Assembly: GCA_037974965.1 (NCBI GenBank)
Contig: JBBPFI010000014.1
Span: 248,001-312,000, forward strand
Direction: 5' to 3'
From: Dacryopinax spathularia
Taxonomy: Eukaryota; Basidiomycota; Dacrymycetes; Dacrymycetales; Dacrymycetaceae
DNA: 64,000 nucleotides
Shown: in pieces, positions 38,585 through 50,046 of the stretch
How the letters are laid out: each line of letters starts with the position of its first letter
Position numbering within the stretch: position 1 is the first letter of the stretch
The notes under the pieces: model-generated
Seen by the model: only the letters and a program-made list of their open reading frames with translations
Told to the model about the DNA's origin: nothing
The model's database searches: none
Position numbers and translations under genes: made by a program

Positions 38585-39127
38585 CCTGGCATATGAGCGA
38601 ATGGCCCGGATGACCCCTCCGCCCCGCATAACTGACGCGAATGACCCCGTCGGCGGGAATATGCCTCGGGTGACCCCTCATAAGGGTCTTAAGGGGGGAA
38701 TAAGCGCGTAGCTGCTCTTTTTGGTAAAAGACATCTACATATTCATCGAAACATATAGTATTAAGCTACCCGAAGTCTAGTGGAAAGAGACAAGTTGCTG
38801 GGGAACTTCAAATTGGCTGGGAGCAAAGCATTTTAGTAACATCTTAAGGCTTGATAAGTCAAATATAAAACCTACATACCGGTAACTGTTGCGGAGTAGC
38901 TGACTATGTGGGCTAATTCTCATCTCTTTTTTGTCGCTAATGAAATGTCGGGCCAGAGCTCTTTCTCATCATTTGCTTAATATGTGGTTGCCCTCAAAAA
39001 GCTGTACCTTGAATAGCTAAAGCAACAAGATGAAAATTTAGTCCAACTTAAAGACCCTTATGAAGGGTCATCCGACGCAGTTATGCGGCCTGAAGGGGTC
39101 ATCCGTGTCATTCGCTCCCTGGCATAT
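38585..39127. mobile_element. 523-bp TIR element (MULE-type MITE) with 10-bp target duplication
   Basis: Element 38595-39117, flanked by a perfect duplication CCTGGCATAT (38585-38594 and 39118-39127). Termini are GAGCGAATGGCCCGGATGACCCC and its near-inverse; subterminal CGGATGACCC-type motifs repeat inside both arms, with GCATAACTG and CATAAGGGTCTT also shared. The core is AT-rich and non-coding. The homologous place after NLR-3 is unoccupied. A 9-11 bp duplication and iterated subterminal motifs point to a Mutator-type transposase. Confidence 0.85.
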
Positions 39128-39633
39128 CGCCGCGGCACAGTCGCCAGTGCCGGAAACAAGCGCCCGTCGTCTGGGTCTCAGTCGCTCCCATGTCACTTGC
39201 TGATCAAACGATGAAGGAGGCATCATGAACTTGCTCTACGCCGTACTTCCCGCAGCCTATCTGATTGCAACGTTATCGGTCAACGGCGGATACAATGATC
39301 GGGTGCGACTGCGTTTCCGGAACGACTTCGATCATTGTCATGTCTCGGGCATCCGGCTCCAGCCATCGACCGGCGACTGCATCCGTGCACAATTGCCAGA
39401 GACGGTAATATTGTTGTCTCGGGTGACGGATAATGTTGCTTGAGATGCGTGATCCGGCTATAATTATCCGAACGCGACCATACAATGGAGAATGGCATAT
39501 ATTCCACTCCAAACTTTCTGCGCATACACTGCAACTTTGCTTGCTCTCCTGCAAACCCCCCGCTTGACCGTCAAGGATAAAGTCATTACACCGCACAGTC
39601 CCTCTCAGTTCTCGCATACCACAAGCTCTACTT
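39128..39633. other. Upstream region of the 341-aa gene, shared with the NLR-3 unit
   Basis: Closely resembles about 31290-31780. No separate gene is seen; it should hold the promoter of the downstream gene. Confidence 0.5.
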
Positions 39634-40659
39634 ATGGAAGTCGACTCCTGCGCTACCTTCTCCCTCTTCTCTCACGCTCCTCAGGCCACCCTCGCCGAGG
39701 CCACTCCACTCTCGCCATCGAGCTCAAGCATGAACATCGATTCTGACAGCCCACTGCTTCCATCACACGCTATCTTCCCCGCCTCACATTTCTCCTCCCT
39801 GCCCACCAAAGGACAACTCTCGAATAGTCCGTTGGCGTCGCCCGCCCTACCTTTCGACACCTCACGCCTCCTACCGTCTCTTCGGGCCCCACTCCTCGGC
39901 ACGCTCATAGACGCGCGACACCAGGTCCTCCTGCTCGCCTCCCACGCTCTAGCGTCGCCCAGCGCTCAAGGACTAGGAGGCGGGAACGCGAACCACTATC
40001 TGTACTCCCATCTCGCGCTGAGCTGCCAAGAGGCTTTGGAAAGGGTGAACGAGTGGTTGCGAGAGCCAGACGGTGTGGGCGGTTGGGGAGTGGGCGCACC
40101 AGCGGAAGAGCTGCGCGCAGGCGTTATAAGGCTCCTCGATCTGTACGTCCTCTTCTTTTGGCACTCCTTCCCCGACCTGACCTTAGATGACAGCGAGTTC
40201 TTCCTGATCCGCCAGCATATCACCACTCAGTCTTCACTGACGTCCCCGACCCTTCAGAGGCTCTGGGAGTTCTACGACACCCTCCGGCTCTTCACTTCCC
40301 GCCGTATTCAAAAGAGCACCTGCACACCTCCAGCCATCTCAGCCCGACTCATCATGTCCCTACCCGAGGGTACGATGCTCCACGCGCAAGATACGCCGCT
40401 AACGACCATCCGAGCGCTCGTACACGCTTGTTTGCTCGAGCCGGCGCTGCTGGAGGCGGCCAAGCGGAAAGGACTGGGGGTGTGCGTGAAGGGGTGGGAG
40501 ACTGAGCAGCCTGAGGATGTTGAGCTTGGCTTGAGGCGGCTGGGTCTGGGAGGGCTAGTGAGGGAAGGGAAGGCCGCCGCGAAGGGGCTTGGAGAAGGGG
40601 AAGGGAGGAGGGAGCTAAGCACACCGGGTAGTCCGGTCACGGCGGTCTTCGGGGTCTAG
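39634..40659 (+). CDS. Unknown 341-aa protein
   Basis: An uninterrupted ORF with no domain I recognise. The N-terminal 95 residues are Ser/Pro-rich with low complexity (SPSSSSMN, DSDSPLLPS). Residues about 100-300 look helical, with an aromatic stretch (LLDLYVLFFWHSFPDLTLDDSEFF) and the repeated theme of Leu-rich helices. The C-terminus is Gly/Lys/Glu-rich. There is no signal peptide. The first ATG is used; a second in-frame ATG at 39730 is equally conserved in the decayed duplicate. It is linked to an NLR in both copies of the segment, but only this copy is open, so a functional link with the NLR is not shown. Confidence 0.65.
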   Translation: MEVDSCATFSLFSHAPQATLAEATPLSPSSSSMNIDSDSPLLPSHAIFPASHFSSLPTKGQLSNSPLASPALPFDTSRLLPSLRAPLLGTLIDARHQVLLLASHALASPSAQGLGGGNANHYLYSHLALSCQEALERVNEWLREPDGVGGWGVGAPAEELRAGVIRLLDLYVLFFWHSFPDLTLDDSEFFLIRQHITTQSSLTSPTLQRLWEFYDTLRLFTSRRIQKSTCTPPAISARLIMSLPEGTMLHAQDTPLTTIRALVHACLLEPALLEAAKRKGLGVCVKGWETEQPEDVELGLRRLGLGGLVREGKAAAKGLGEGEGRRELSTPGSPVTAVFGV

Positions 40660-40764
40660 GCGTCTTGCCTTTCTGTCTCTTTTCCTTGGTCGGGCATCAT
40701 GCCTCGAACATTGGGCCCGTAGGCAATATCACTGTACTGGTAGAGCACGAATTACGATGTATTC

Positions 40765-43023
40765 TCACGCCCCGAGCACAAGCTCCACATGCCCAAAGCT
40801 GCCCTCAAACCCTTCCCCTCCAATCGTCAGAGCCGGGGCGGGAAAGCTCATGTTCCCCAACTGCATCCTCTCTCCCCAAATATCCATCAGCGTATTCCAG
40901 TACACCTGCTGCCCGTTGACGACCGCGTACGTGTACTGCTGCGTGGCGTGCACTTCCACTCGTGTGGGGATACCTTGAGGCAGGCTGATGGGCAGTGTGA
41001 AGTACGTGTTGGTGGCGACGTCGACGAATGTCAGGTTTTGAAGGAGGAGCGCAGTGTCTTCTCCCTGGAAGAGGGTGCCTTCGCTCGAAGTGGGCGTGAC
41101 GGTGAACGTGAGCGTATATGGCGGGCCGACGCTCTGCACGCCAGTGTTGAAGGGGCCAGAGGAGGCAAAGTCGTGCGATGTCAGGTCGAGCGAGTATACC
41201 ACGTTCCCGTACTGCGGCTTGACAGCGCGGTTCAGGTTCTGTCCTGGAGCTCGGGCATTCAGGATAGGATAGCTTGCGTTAAACTCCATTGCTGTGAGCT
41301 CGCTCTCACGCACACCGGAACCAGCCCAAGCCTTCTCCCCAAAGATCGCCATACTGCGCGAGAGCTGGAGGTAGACCTCATAAGGATCCGTAGCGTTGTT
41401 CCCCCAATCTTCCCACAGCGCAAAGATCGCGCCTCTCAGACCCGGGTCGCCAGGGTAGGTGTTGTTTGACGCATCGGACGCGCTGAAGATGTTTGGCGCC
41501 CAACCCGTCCCGTCGGGTGCGCCGGACCACAGGAGGGACTCGTTAAGCGAGAGCGGGAACTGGCCGCCGTCGGAGGTCTTCCCGTCTAGGTAGAGGAACG
41601 TCTGCTCGCTGTTGATGATCTTGTACCCCTTCGCGAGTAGCTGCACGGGTATCGTATCACCGGGGAAGTCCCAGTGCTGAATGGTGACGCTGGTGGAGAT
41701 AGAAGAGGTGTTGCTCGGCTCGTACGTGCCCCACGCGCGGATAGCCTTCCCTGACTGGGCGTAGACGTAGTCGGCCATCTCGTTGACGAAAGCGATATAT
41801 TCGTCCGCATACTGCGATGGGTATTCGTCCGCGCCAATCGAGATCTCTGACGAGGTGAACCAGGGCAGGAACTCGTGCCACAGCCCCTGAATAGTCGGGA
41901 TCGTCTCCGGGTACGAGAGGTTCAGCTGGTCAGGATTGCCAGCGAGCATAAGCTCGGGCTTCCACTGGCTGATAGCGAGCGAATGGCCTGGCGTGTCGAT
42001 CTCGGGCACAATAGTAATGCCATGCGCCGCACAGCTCGCTTGCATAGCTTGGAAGTCTGATTGCGTCCAGCTCTCGTTGAGCCGAGGGACGACACCGTAG
42101 TTTGGCGAATCTTCGGCGGGCCGGAAGCGGAAGCCGGAGTAGAGCTCGGGCCAGGACGACGTGTAGAGCCAGTTTGGGTCCCAGAGGTTGTCTGAGGCGT
42201 GAAGGTGGAACTCGTTTAGCTTGAAGAAGGACGCGTAGGTGCAGAGATCCGCTAGAAGAATACGTCACCATTGCACTCTCAGACAAGTGATTGTGGAGCC
42301 AAACGTACACAGAAATGAGGTCTCGAACCAGTGCCGCCCAGCGTCGAGCATGAACCCGCGGACTTCCCATCCCGGAGCATCCCAGCCTGAGCCCGCGGGG
42401 ACAGTCAAGAAGCCGCCGGACGTAGCGCTGAGGATCGCCTGCTGGAGCAGCGTCCGCGTGCCCCACCAGGCGCCAAGCGGGCCAGAGCCTTTGATAGTCG
42501 CTACCGTGCTGCTGACGTCGATCTCGTAGCCTTCTTCTGTTGGCTGGCCATTGTAGAGCGAGTAGTTGCCCGCTCCAAGCGTGAGGTAGATCGCTCCAGC
42601 GCTAAAGCCAATGCGCTCTGAGACGGACACCTCGGACAGCCATCCATATCCTGATACGTCCAAGAGATCTTGTCGGAAGGTATTGGCGTAGTCAAGCAGG
42701 GATGGCGAGCCTGTGTAGGCGTATTGCGGATCGACTAGGACTCGGATATCCGGCGCGATGAGGAATGGAGCTTCCCATGAGGGCTCAAAGCTGGCGATCG
42801 AAGGGATCTGAGCTGCAACGGACGATGCTGAGGGGTGTAGAGCGAGCTCAAGAACCAGAGCCAGTGAGAGGAGGAGGACGATGACCATGGCGAGGAGCAG
42901 CGCGACGGTGGTGGTCCTCCTTGAGCAGTAGGCCGCCTGAGTGCGACGCGGTCGACGGTTGTCGGATGAGCCGCATATCTGGCGGCTTCCATCGAAACTC
43001 CTATGGGCCATGCCAGACCGCAA
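40765..43023 (-). CDS. Beta-hexosaminidase-like GH20 glycosidase, type II membrane protein, 733 aa
   Basis: Model: complement(join(40765..42251,42309..43023)). Residues about 38-62 are a transmembrane segment (VALLLAMVIVLLLSLALVLELAL) after a short basic cytosolic tail, so the enzyme faces the lumen or outside. The GH20b-like N-terminal domain contains GWLSEVSVSERIGFSAGAIYLTL and EEGYEIDV. The catalytic barrel begins WEVRGFMLDAGRHWFE and continues with NEFHLHASDNLW, VPEIDTPGH and SIGADEYP; the last holds the Asp-Glu catalytic pair in a GADE rather than the common GGDE context. The C-terminal part is a beta-rich domain that may bind sugar. The intron donor was taken as GTACGT, which restores SFLSDLCTYASFF. 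The start could also be the ATG at 43011. Likely substrate: beta-linked N-acetylhexosamines of chitin fragments or glycans. Confidence 0.88.
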
Positions 43024-43102
43024 TCATGGCATGTCTTGCATGATTGAATAGGCCGATCTGCACTACTTGCTAGAGAAGAGGGGCGATTGCTGGCAGAAGA
43101 GG

Positions 43103-43664
43103 TCCAAAGATAGGGCGATTTCCTCGGATGCCCTCCGCCAGGGACGAAATTCCCCGGATGCCCTCGACGGGCGGAAATTCCTGCAATGCCCTCGCGCTAA
43201 GTCGGCGTTCTTATATCGAGATTGTAAGCAGACATAAGAATCAATATAGAGAGCTTATGTATAACAATTAACCCAAAGCAAAAGTGCTTGAAATAGGATC
43301 GGATGGGCATTGTGTCCGCTATTAAGCGCCTAAGCCTCTTTCATTTTATCCCCCACTTAATCGCTCTTCAGGCTCGGACTTATTTGAGTGGCCGTGCAAT
43401 AATATGACTCCAAACAAAGACCACTTAGAATCCCCAATCTCGGTTGCTAAGTGGGTATAGGGAGAGTGATAAGCTGTTTTGCCATTTTCAGCCCTATCAT
43501 TTATTCAAAATGAACTTTGTTTAATGACTTTATGTTCGCTTACAACCTCGATATAAGAAGGGCGACTTAGCGCGAGGGCATTGCAGGAATTTCCGCCCGT
43601 CGAGGGCATCCCGGGAATTTCGTCCCTGGCGGAGGGCATCCGAGGAAATCGCCCTCCAAAGATA
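43103..43664. mobile_element. 542-bp MITE of the MULE family, 10-bp target duplication
   Basis: Element 43113-43654, flanked by perfect TCCAAAGATA (43103-43112 and 43655-43664). Terminal inverted repeats of about 135 bp are nearly identical. Each arm carries three iterons, including AATTCCCCGGATGCCCTCGA, identical to one in the right end of the MULE at 9700-11648. The core is AT-rich and non-coding. It sits about 90 bp upstream of the GH20 start codon, so it may alter that promoter. Confidence 0.9.
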
Positions 43665-44049
43665 TCGCGATTACGCGTCAAGTCACGAGGACAGCAACGT
43701 GCCCCAGAAGTTCACCAATACATCGGGAGATAAGTGCAGTCCATGAGTTGACAGAGCAGGCCAATAGCAGGCGTGCTTTCAGATTGTCCGTATGGACAAT
43801 AACGACATCGACAAGGTCTTGCAGGCTGGAAAGCACGGAAGCAGGAGGAAGGTTGTGGACGAGTTGAATATGGAAGCGCGTTGGACAGAAGCGGGAATCT
43901 GATTCCGCCTTCTTCGACCGCGCGCGCGTCTTCGCTTCATCCCGTCACGTGCCTCAACAAAAATCCGCAATCCGCATTCTGACTCGTAAGAACAGAGAAA
44001 TTCGATACATCGATCCGGGTCTTCCTATGATTTCACCAAAACACCCTGA
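43665..44049. other. Gap between the MITE and the MFS gene
   Basis: No gene or repeat seen. It should contain the 3' UTR of the transporter gene and upstream sequence of the GH20 gene displaced by the MITE. Confidence 0.35.
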
Positions 44050-46041
44050 TTAGGCTTCCAACGCCTCAACCTCGCCGTCTTTCTTGATCGCGACTTTTGC
44101 GACCTTTGTGGAAGCCCGAGGAGGCCAGCGCGTCCCGAAGATCTCTTCCAGCTCTTCGAGCGTACGGCCCTGCGTTTCGACGGCAAAGAGCCACCCTAAC
44201 ACAACATTTCAGCACAAATACATAGACGAGCAGAGAAAATGGCGCACAGATGAAAGCCTCGATAAAGTCCCAGCCGAAGAAGATGAACGTGTAGTAATAG
44301 CTGAAGAACCTGATCAGGAGGTGCGTTATGACCCGTGTGGGAGGCAACTCACCGAATATTCGCAAGCGCAATCGGAGTACAGTACAGATTGATGAACGAG
44401 ATTGCGCCGGTAATGAAACCGTTCATGGCCATTCCTTTCGCGCGGGTGGTCGTCTCGAGACATTCTACGGGGTAGAGCGCCTGCAAGGGCGTATACCCAA
44501 TAGCGAAGGATACGCTGAACAGGAAATAGCTGGCCACTGCGGCTCTGCCGACGTTGAGGTTCTTCGTTTCTATTCACGCGTCAGGATGTTCATTTTCAGG
44601 CAAAGGGGGTCTTTACTTACTCTGTTCATCCCACAGTTTCGATAGCCCGGCATTGAGTCCGAGCATGGATCCACATCCCATACTCGCAAGTATCAGCGTC
44701 CAACGACGGGGCATGCGATCCTCCAACGCTGCACCTGTCAGCCCGCAGACACAAGTCACGAGACTGTGAGCCAGGTTAAGGACGAATTGCATGTAACTGT
44801 CGTAGCCGACGGCCGCATAGATCTGATGACGATGATCAGAGGAGGTGGTTCCATGTAAAGACAACGGACTATACCTGAGTGTTGAAGTAACCGAGTCCGT
44901 TGCCTGAGAATTGCCCGAAGATACCCATGAGGATCACCTGCAGACTCCTCCACCGAGCCGAAGAAGTGCGAAAGAGGTCTGAGTAGTCCCACCATCGCTT
45001 GTCGGAGGCATCCAGTCGGATAGATTCGTTAAACTCCTTCCACTCGAGCTTGACAATGGGGTTCTCGGGATCACCGTTCCCATGGAAACGGGCGAGGAAG
45101 GCAAGCGCCTCCGCGTCTCGTCCGTGTGACATCAACCAGCGGGGTGACTCAGGTAGCCAAAGGACGGTGAGGCATACGAGGGTGGACGGCACGCATTGCA
45201 GAAGAAGAGGAAGTCGCCAACTCCAGTCGTTCTGAATACTCTGGGTGCCGAGGACAACCCCTGCAGCAGGTATGGAGCCTAGATACCAGCCACACTTGCG
45301 ACCTTGTTTAGCACGCGAGGCATGACTTGCATGGTTAGGGGCAACTTACGTTATAGAGACCAGTCATACGGCCACGCCACATTGGTGGACAGATCTCAAC
45401 TGCATATGTGGGTGCAGCTGCAACAGCGATAGACACTCCGAAACCGAGAATGAAGCGGCCAGCGAGGAACTGCGGCCGGCTGGGTGCAGTTGCGATGACG
45501 ATAGATCCGACCACGACGAGCAGACAGCCAACGAACATGCCGACGCGACGACCGAAGTAGTCAGCAATTGGTCCAGCGAACCAGGGGCCAGTAATTTGAC
45601 CAATGGTGTCTGAGAGGAGATCAGAACGAGAAAGACGTGACAAGAACCAAGCCTACACATCGAGAAGATGATGCCGGTGGTCGGACCCACAACAGAGTCA
45701 GTAAAGCGACGCTGGTAGTAGGGCATAATGTTGATCCCAGTCATGAGAGAGCCATCGTATCCATTTCTAGATCACTCTGATCAGCTTGCAGATCGCATTT
45801 TGGAGAATTACACGTACGCAGCGGCGCAAAGCACGGCGACAAAGGAACAACCGTAGAGGATGAAAGAATCGCGCGACCTTGGGTTCAGTTTGCCAGCTGC
45901 GGCTGCCTGAGCGAAGTTGACGTTGTGTGCCTTGATAACCTCGACGACATCATCGGAGCCTCCGTCGACGTCGACGCGCTCGAGATGCGCCGGCACGACT
46001 TTCTGATCGTCGTCAAACTCGTTGGATTCGTGAGCCGACAT
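44050..46041 (-). CDS. MFS sugar transporter, 546 aa
   Basis: Model: complement(join(44050..44195,44248..44309,44353..44569,44621..44822,44875..45294,45350..45609,45657..45766,45818..46041)). A 12-helix proton/sugar symporter of the fungal sugar-porter family in the plasma membrane. Visible marks: YDGSLMTGINIMPYY in helix 1, the GPIADYFGRRVG loop, RFILGFGVSIA, the PESPRWLMSHGRDAEAL loop, GQFSGNGLGYFNTQ in helix 7, and the C-terminal FAVETQGRTLEELEEIFG. Eight exons; the 62-nt exon 7 ends at GTGCGC, giving AFIWWLFAVETQG, because other donors break the frame. The hydrophilic N-tail of about 60 residues is Asp/Val-rich. The GNGLGY helix-7 motif suggests a disaccharide or lactose-permease-like subgroup rather than a hexose carrier, but this is only a hint. 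Confidence 0.9.
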
Positions 46042-47033
46042 CTTAGGCGTTCAAGACAACAGCGTCCAGCAGAGAAGCCAGGAACGAAGCAGATTTACTC
46101 GGAATGCATTTGCCGTATTTGTACTGCTGGACGCAAACATTCGTTCCCCCATGCTTCCTAGCTGTGTCGGAGGACCGGCACGGGCCTAGCTGGCGCTGTC
46201 CGGACATCCTCCACTTCATGTCGCAGCCTGCTACTAGGCTTCGCCATTGATTTGCATCAAGGTAAAATTGACAGTACCGGGCCAGGAAGCAAGGTAATCC
46301 TGGATGGTCAGCAGTAAACCACATGACGAGACATTTCCGTATTTGGAGCCCCACGGGGATGTTGGCCGTGCCGGAAGTTGTCGTGATATCAAGAGTCACT
46401 TGACGGAAGAAGATTGTATCTGTCCGGCAGCCGTGCGAGCCGCACCTTGTAGATCGTCATTTCTTTGGTGGTATAACGAAATGGAGGTCGTGCCGGTGGC
46501 CGGGGTGGTGGTTGAGTGCCTTGAGACAGAACGTCCCAACAGTCGCTCTGATGCTGGATGGTGGCGGTGCAAGTATTCCGCCTTGGCGTCCGATTGGACG
46601 ATGCCAAGCAAGCGTGGGTACGCAACTTGGCTCAGTGGAGGCCCGATGCAGAAATGGTCTACATTCTATTTCACAATGGCTGACCACTCATAAGAGAGGA
46701 CATGTTCGGTCCGAGACTGGCAATTGCTGTCAATACAAAAATAACCTCCAGTGAGCGGTCAAAGAAGAAATCCTTGACGTTGACCCCTGTGTTTTGTGGC
46801 TTGGCAAGCAGGGGTCCAATGACGACGGTGCTTGGCAGGACGGACGGCAGTCGCGATAGGCAGAATATCACGGTACCTTCAGCAACGAGTCCTTCTTCAA
46901 AGGAGCCAACCCAATTCACGTAGCGCAAGGTTGAGTCGGTATCAAAGTCTGATAATATACACTAGTCTTTCGTCAAGATACAAAGGGATCACTCGATGGA
47001 CAAGGAGGGACGACTGGGGCCTGAGTCCGCTTT
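46042..47033. other. Intergenic region between the MFS gene and P450-A
   Basis: Several short ORFs but no recognisable protein. It holds the MFS promoter and the 3' flank of P450-A. Confidence 0.4.
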
Positions 47034-48878
47034 TCAGATGCCCTCCCTGATCAAGCCGACTGCCCTATCGGATCTCGGCTCGATGTGACAGCGGAACGGC
47101 TTCGGATACCTGGGACGCGAGCCGTCAGCGAAGTCAACTGCTAGAAGAGGGGCAGGACTAACACAATAACACCTCCGCTCGACTCGACTGGGGGTATGAT
47201 GAGCATCCCGTCCTCTCCGATCGCAGGAGAGATCTTCATTGTTGCAAGAATGTTCGAGCACAGAATGAAGAGAGTAGCCATGGCAAGATGTTGCCCTGGG
47301 CATAGTCGCCGGCCAAAACCAAATACAGGACTTCCGAATTCTTGCGTTTGAGCTGTCCTGTAGCCGCGCGGTGCAGGATCCGCACCAAGGAATCGTTCCG
47401 GTCGGAAGACATTGGGATCATCGCCGTATACGCTGTTATCCTGAGCCATGTTCCTACACAACGTAGCTCAGCAAAGCAAGTGCTCCAAAATAATGAATAC
47501 TGACCATATGTTTACGATTACTAACGAGTCCTTCGGAATGCGGTATCCACCATAGACGTCCTCCTCGGTGGCGCGATGCGGGAAACCCATAGGAGCAATG
47601 GGAAGCCAGCGCAGTACTTCTTTAATGAGGGCCGTCACATAAGGAAGCCGTTCTTTGTCAGGGAGTTGCGGTAGTCGGTCTGAGCCCACGACTCGGTCAA
47701 TTTCCTCTCGCGCTTTTTCCTGCACTTCGGGGTAGAGGACCATAGCAAGTGTGAAGGCGCACAAAGCGGAGGCCGATGTGTCTGCTCCGGCTTGGAAGAG
47801 GCTGCCAGCTACACCCATGATGTGTCTCTCGTCTTCGTTGCTCTTCTTGTCCTGCAGCAGCTGAGTCGTTAGGCAAGGCACAGCGGTTCCTACTTCCTAA
47901 TGACTCGTCAAGTCGGGAAGGGCGAAAGTTGGGTACGGTCCCGCACCATTCGTGCCTTGGTAGCGGCGAATGGCTCATCGAACGTCTTGTCAGCCTGAAT
48001 CTTCCATAATCGAACAACCTTCTTGAACCCCATCCCTGGCATCCACTCGGGGATATGCTTGACTATGAAAGGAGGATCAGCATGGGAAGTCGGATACAAT
48101 ATGGGTTTCGCACTGAAAGGGATGTAGTCCAAGAGTAAGCTGGCCGGCGTGAACAGGGTAGAAAATTCATCCATCACAGCTGTGACGGTCGACACGAACG
48201 GATCATTCCGATCTTTGACAGAATGGCCGTATGCAACCATCATGATGACGGCGGCTGCATTTCTATCAGAAGTTCAGGTGTATGCTCAATGTCCCAGGCC
48301 GTACGCACTCTTTGTAATGTTCCAAAAACTTGTCTGGCTGGTCGAGCAGCCTCCGCAATGTCCTCACCGCCTCCCGCTCCTGCAGCTCCTGATACTGCTC
48401 GACACCCACAGCACTCAGGCCTTTGTTTGCAAACCGGCGATATCCACGATGATCCGAGCCCTCTTGGAAGAGCATGGAGCGCTTCCACCCATCCAGCGCG
48501 CCGCCAAGGCTTACAGTCATCCGACCAGAATAGACCGCAGACCGTTTTTCGAGAAGCTCAGACGCAACCTTAAGAGAACCTATCACGAGGTATGGTTTTC
48601 CTAGTACGCTCACATGAACGAGATCACCTGCATACATCGTTAAGAATAAGCGACCGTCGTGAGGCAAGTGTATCAAGCGTACCATGCTTTGAATGCAGGT
48701 CCGAGTAGAAAACCCACTCGTTCTCCCTGGGAAGACCCAGCGCATTGCCGACGAGCGGCAGACCTTTCGGTCCCGGAGGCAGTGGCAGTCGGCTCTTCTT
48801 CGTACACCGGTAAACAGCCAACAATACCCAAGTAAGGGCAACCGCCCCAAGAGCAGGAAGCGTAGCAAGCGGGCACAT
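47034..48878 (-). CDS. Cytochrome P450-A, 512 aa
   Basis: Model: complement(join(47034..47109,47163..47453,47505..47896,47947..48062,48114..48262,48309..48627,48683..48878)). A membrane-anchored microsomal monooxygenase. An N-terminal anchor (about 3-24) is followed by the LPLPPGPKGLPLVGN proline hinge. The I-helix reads AGADTSAS, the ExxR motif is KEVLRW, and the heme loop is FGFGRRLCPGQH with ligand Cys442. The last exon (76 nt) is essential: reading through its intron gives a false stop six codons later. Exon lengths 196-319-149-116-392-291-76 are mirrored in P450-B and P450-C. Substrate unknown. It lies next to a sugar transporter but there is no biosynthetic backbone gene in the window. 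Confidence 0.92.
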
Positions 48879-48953
48879 TGGTGAGGACGTGGGTTATGAT
48901 CGAGCTGTAGTTTGAGCGAGGCGAATGTAGGAAAGAGGGCATCATTCCAGGCA

Positions 48954-48959
48954 TATATA
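48954..48959 (-). promoter_or_regulatory. TATA box of P450-A
   Basis: TATATA, about 76-81 nt upstream of the start codon at 48878. Confidence 0.5.
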
Positions 48960-49364
48960 GGAACTCCAACCCGTTGGCCACGGTGCCAAGCCTTCCGACA
49001 TATGTTGCAGACTCGGCTAACAGCGCCTCAGAAAGCGCCCAAGATGCAGAAAGAAATGAGCTGTTTGCATCGCTGGAACCAAGACAAAGGATTGCCGTCG
49101 CAGATGCGTGTCGTTCACGGCTGAGGAGACGAAACCGAACACATGCGGCAACGGACGCCCAGGGGAGTATCCTGACATGCTGTGGCGGATAAAGCGGCCA
49201 TGAGAGAGAGCACAGTATGGCCGAGCATATTGTATCCTACAGGGCGCGGAAGACGGTCAAGAGCAGCGGTGGGGGAGATTCAACCAAGTTGGTGTGCGGG
49301 CTCGCCGCGGGCGCTCCGACCTCGAGGAGACGCGCGGTTCCGCAAACGGAAGAACCCTGAATGA
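48960..49364. other. Intergenic stretch upstream of P450-A
   Basis: No gene is recognised. It ends at the border of the next inverted-repeat element. Confidence 0.35.
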
Positions 49365-50046
49365 AGAGCGTACCGTGGGCGTGAACTGCCAGGTCTATTC
49401 CGTCGAGCAACGACCCTAGTCCGCGTCAAGCGGGCGAGTTCCATGGCCGCCGCGGCCGCCAGTTCAATTCGTGCGCGGAGTATTTCAATAGTTAAGTACC
49501 CATTGTAGGTTATAATTAGAGGAAATTCAGGTAGTTTTGTCAAATTATGTATTAACTAAGAAACAGATTATACTGGATATGCTAGCTCACACCTCGCTAA
49601 CTTATTGAGAGTGGGAAGAGGGAGCAGGTGAGGAGGGGAGAGGAAGGGGAATGAGGGGGAAGATCCCCATTATGTCGGCTTAGGGTGCTACAAGGCTTAA
49701 TCAAGGAAGTTTATGCTGTCAGGGTTTCTTACCAGGCGACATAATTGCGAGTCTGCGGAGATATTGAAGAACCTCGGCTCCGGCCATTCATCTTTTGCTC
49801 TTTCCAGGAGCACTCTCTGGTCTGTGAACTGACCTTTCTGATAGGTAAAACCGTCCCGATAAAGCGTATATTGACTTTGAATGAAAGTTCTTTCATTTCT
49901 ACCTACAATGGGTACTTCACTAATGAAATACTCCGCGCACGAATTGAACTGGCGGCCGCGGCGGCCATGGAACTCGCCCGCTTGACGCGGACTAGGGTCG
50001 TTGCTCGACGGAATAGACCTGGCAGTTCACGCCCACGGTAAGAGCG
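49365..50046. mobile_element. 670-bp TIR element between P450-A and P450-B
   Basis: Element 49371-50040 with termini TACCGTGGGCGTGAACTGCC. The inverted repeats are near-identical for about 140 bp; I see differences only around CAATAGTTAAG versus CATTAGTGAAG. The 6-bp AGAGCG flanks both ends (49365-49370 and 50041-50046). The core is AT-rich and non-coding. Family unknown: the short flank does not fit the MULE-type elements elsewhere in the window. High arm identity implies a young insertion. Confidence 0.85.

Noticed and set aside
47141-47165. P450-A ending at the TAG at 47141
   Set aside because: Both paralogues continue through a GT-AG intron into a final exon of 76-82 nt coding for the conserved C-terminus.
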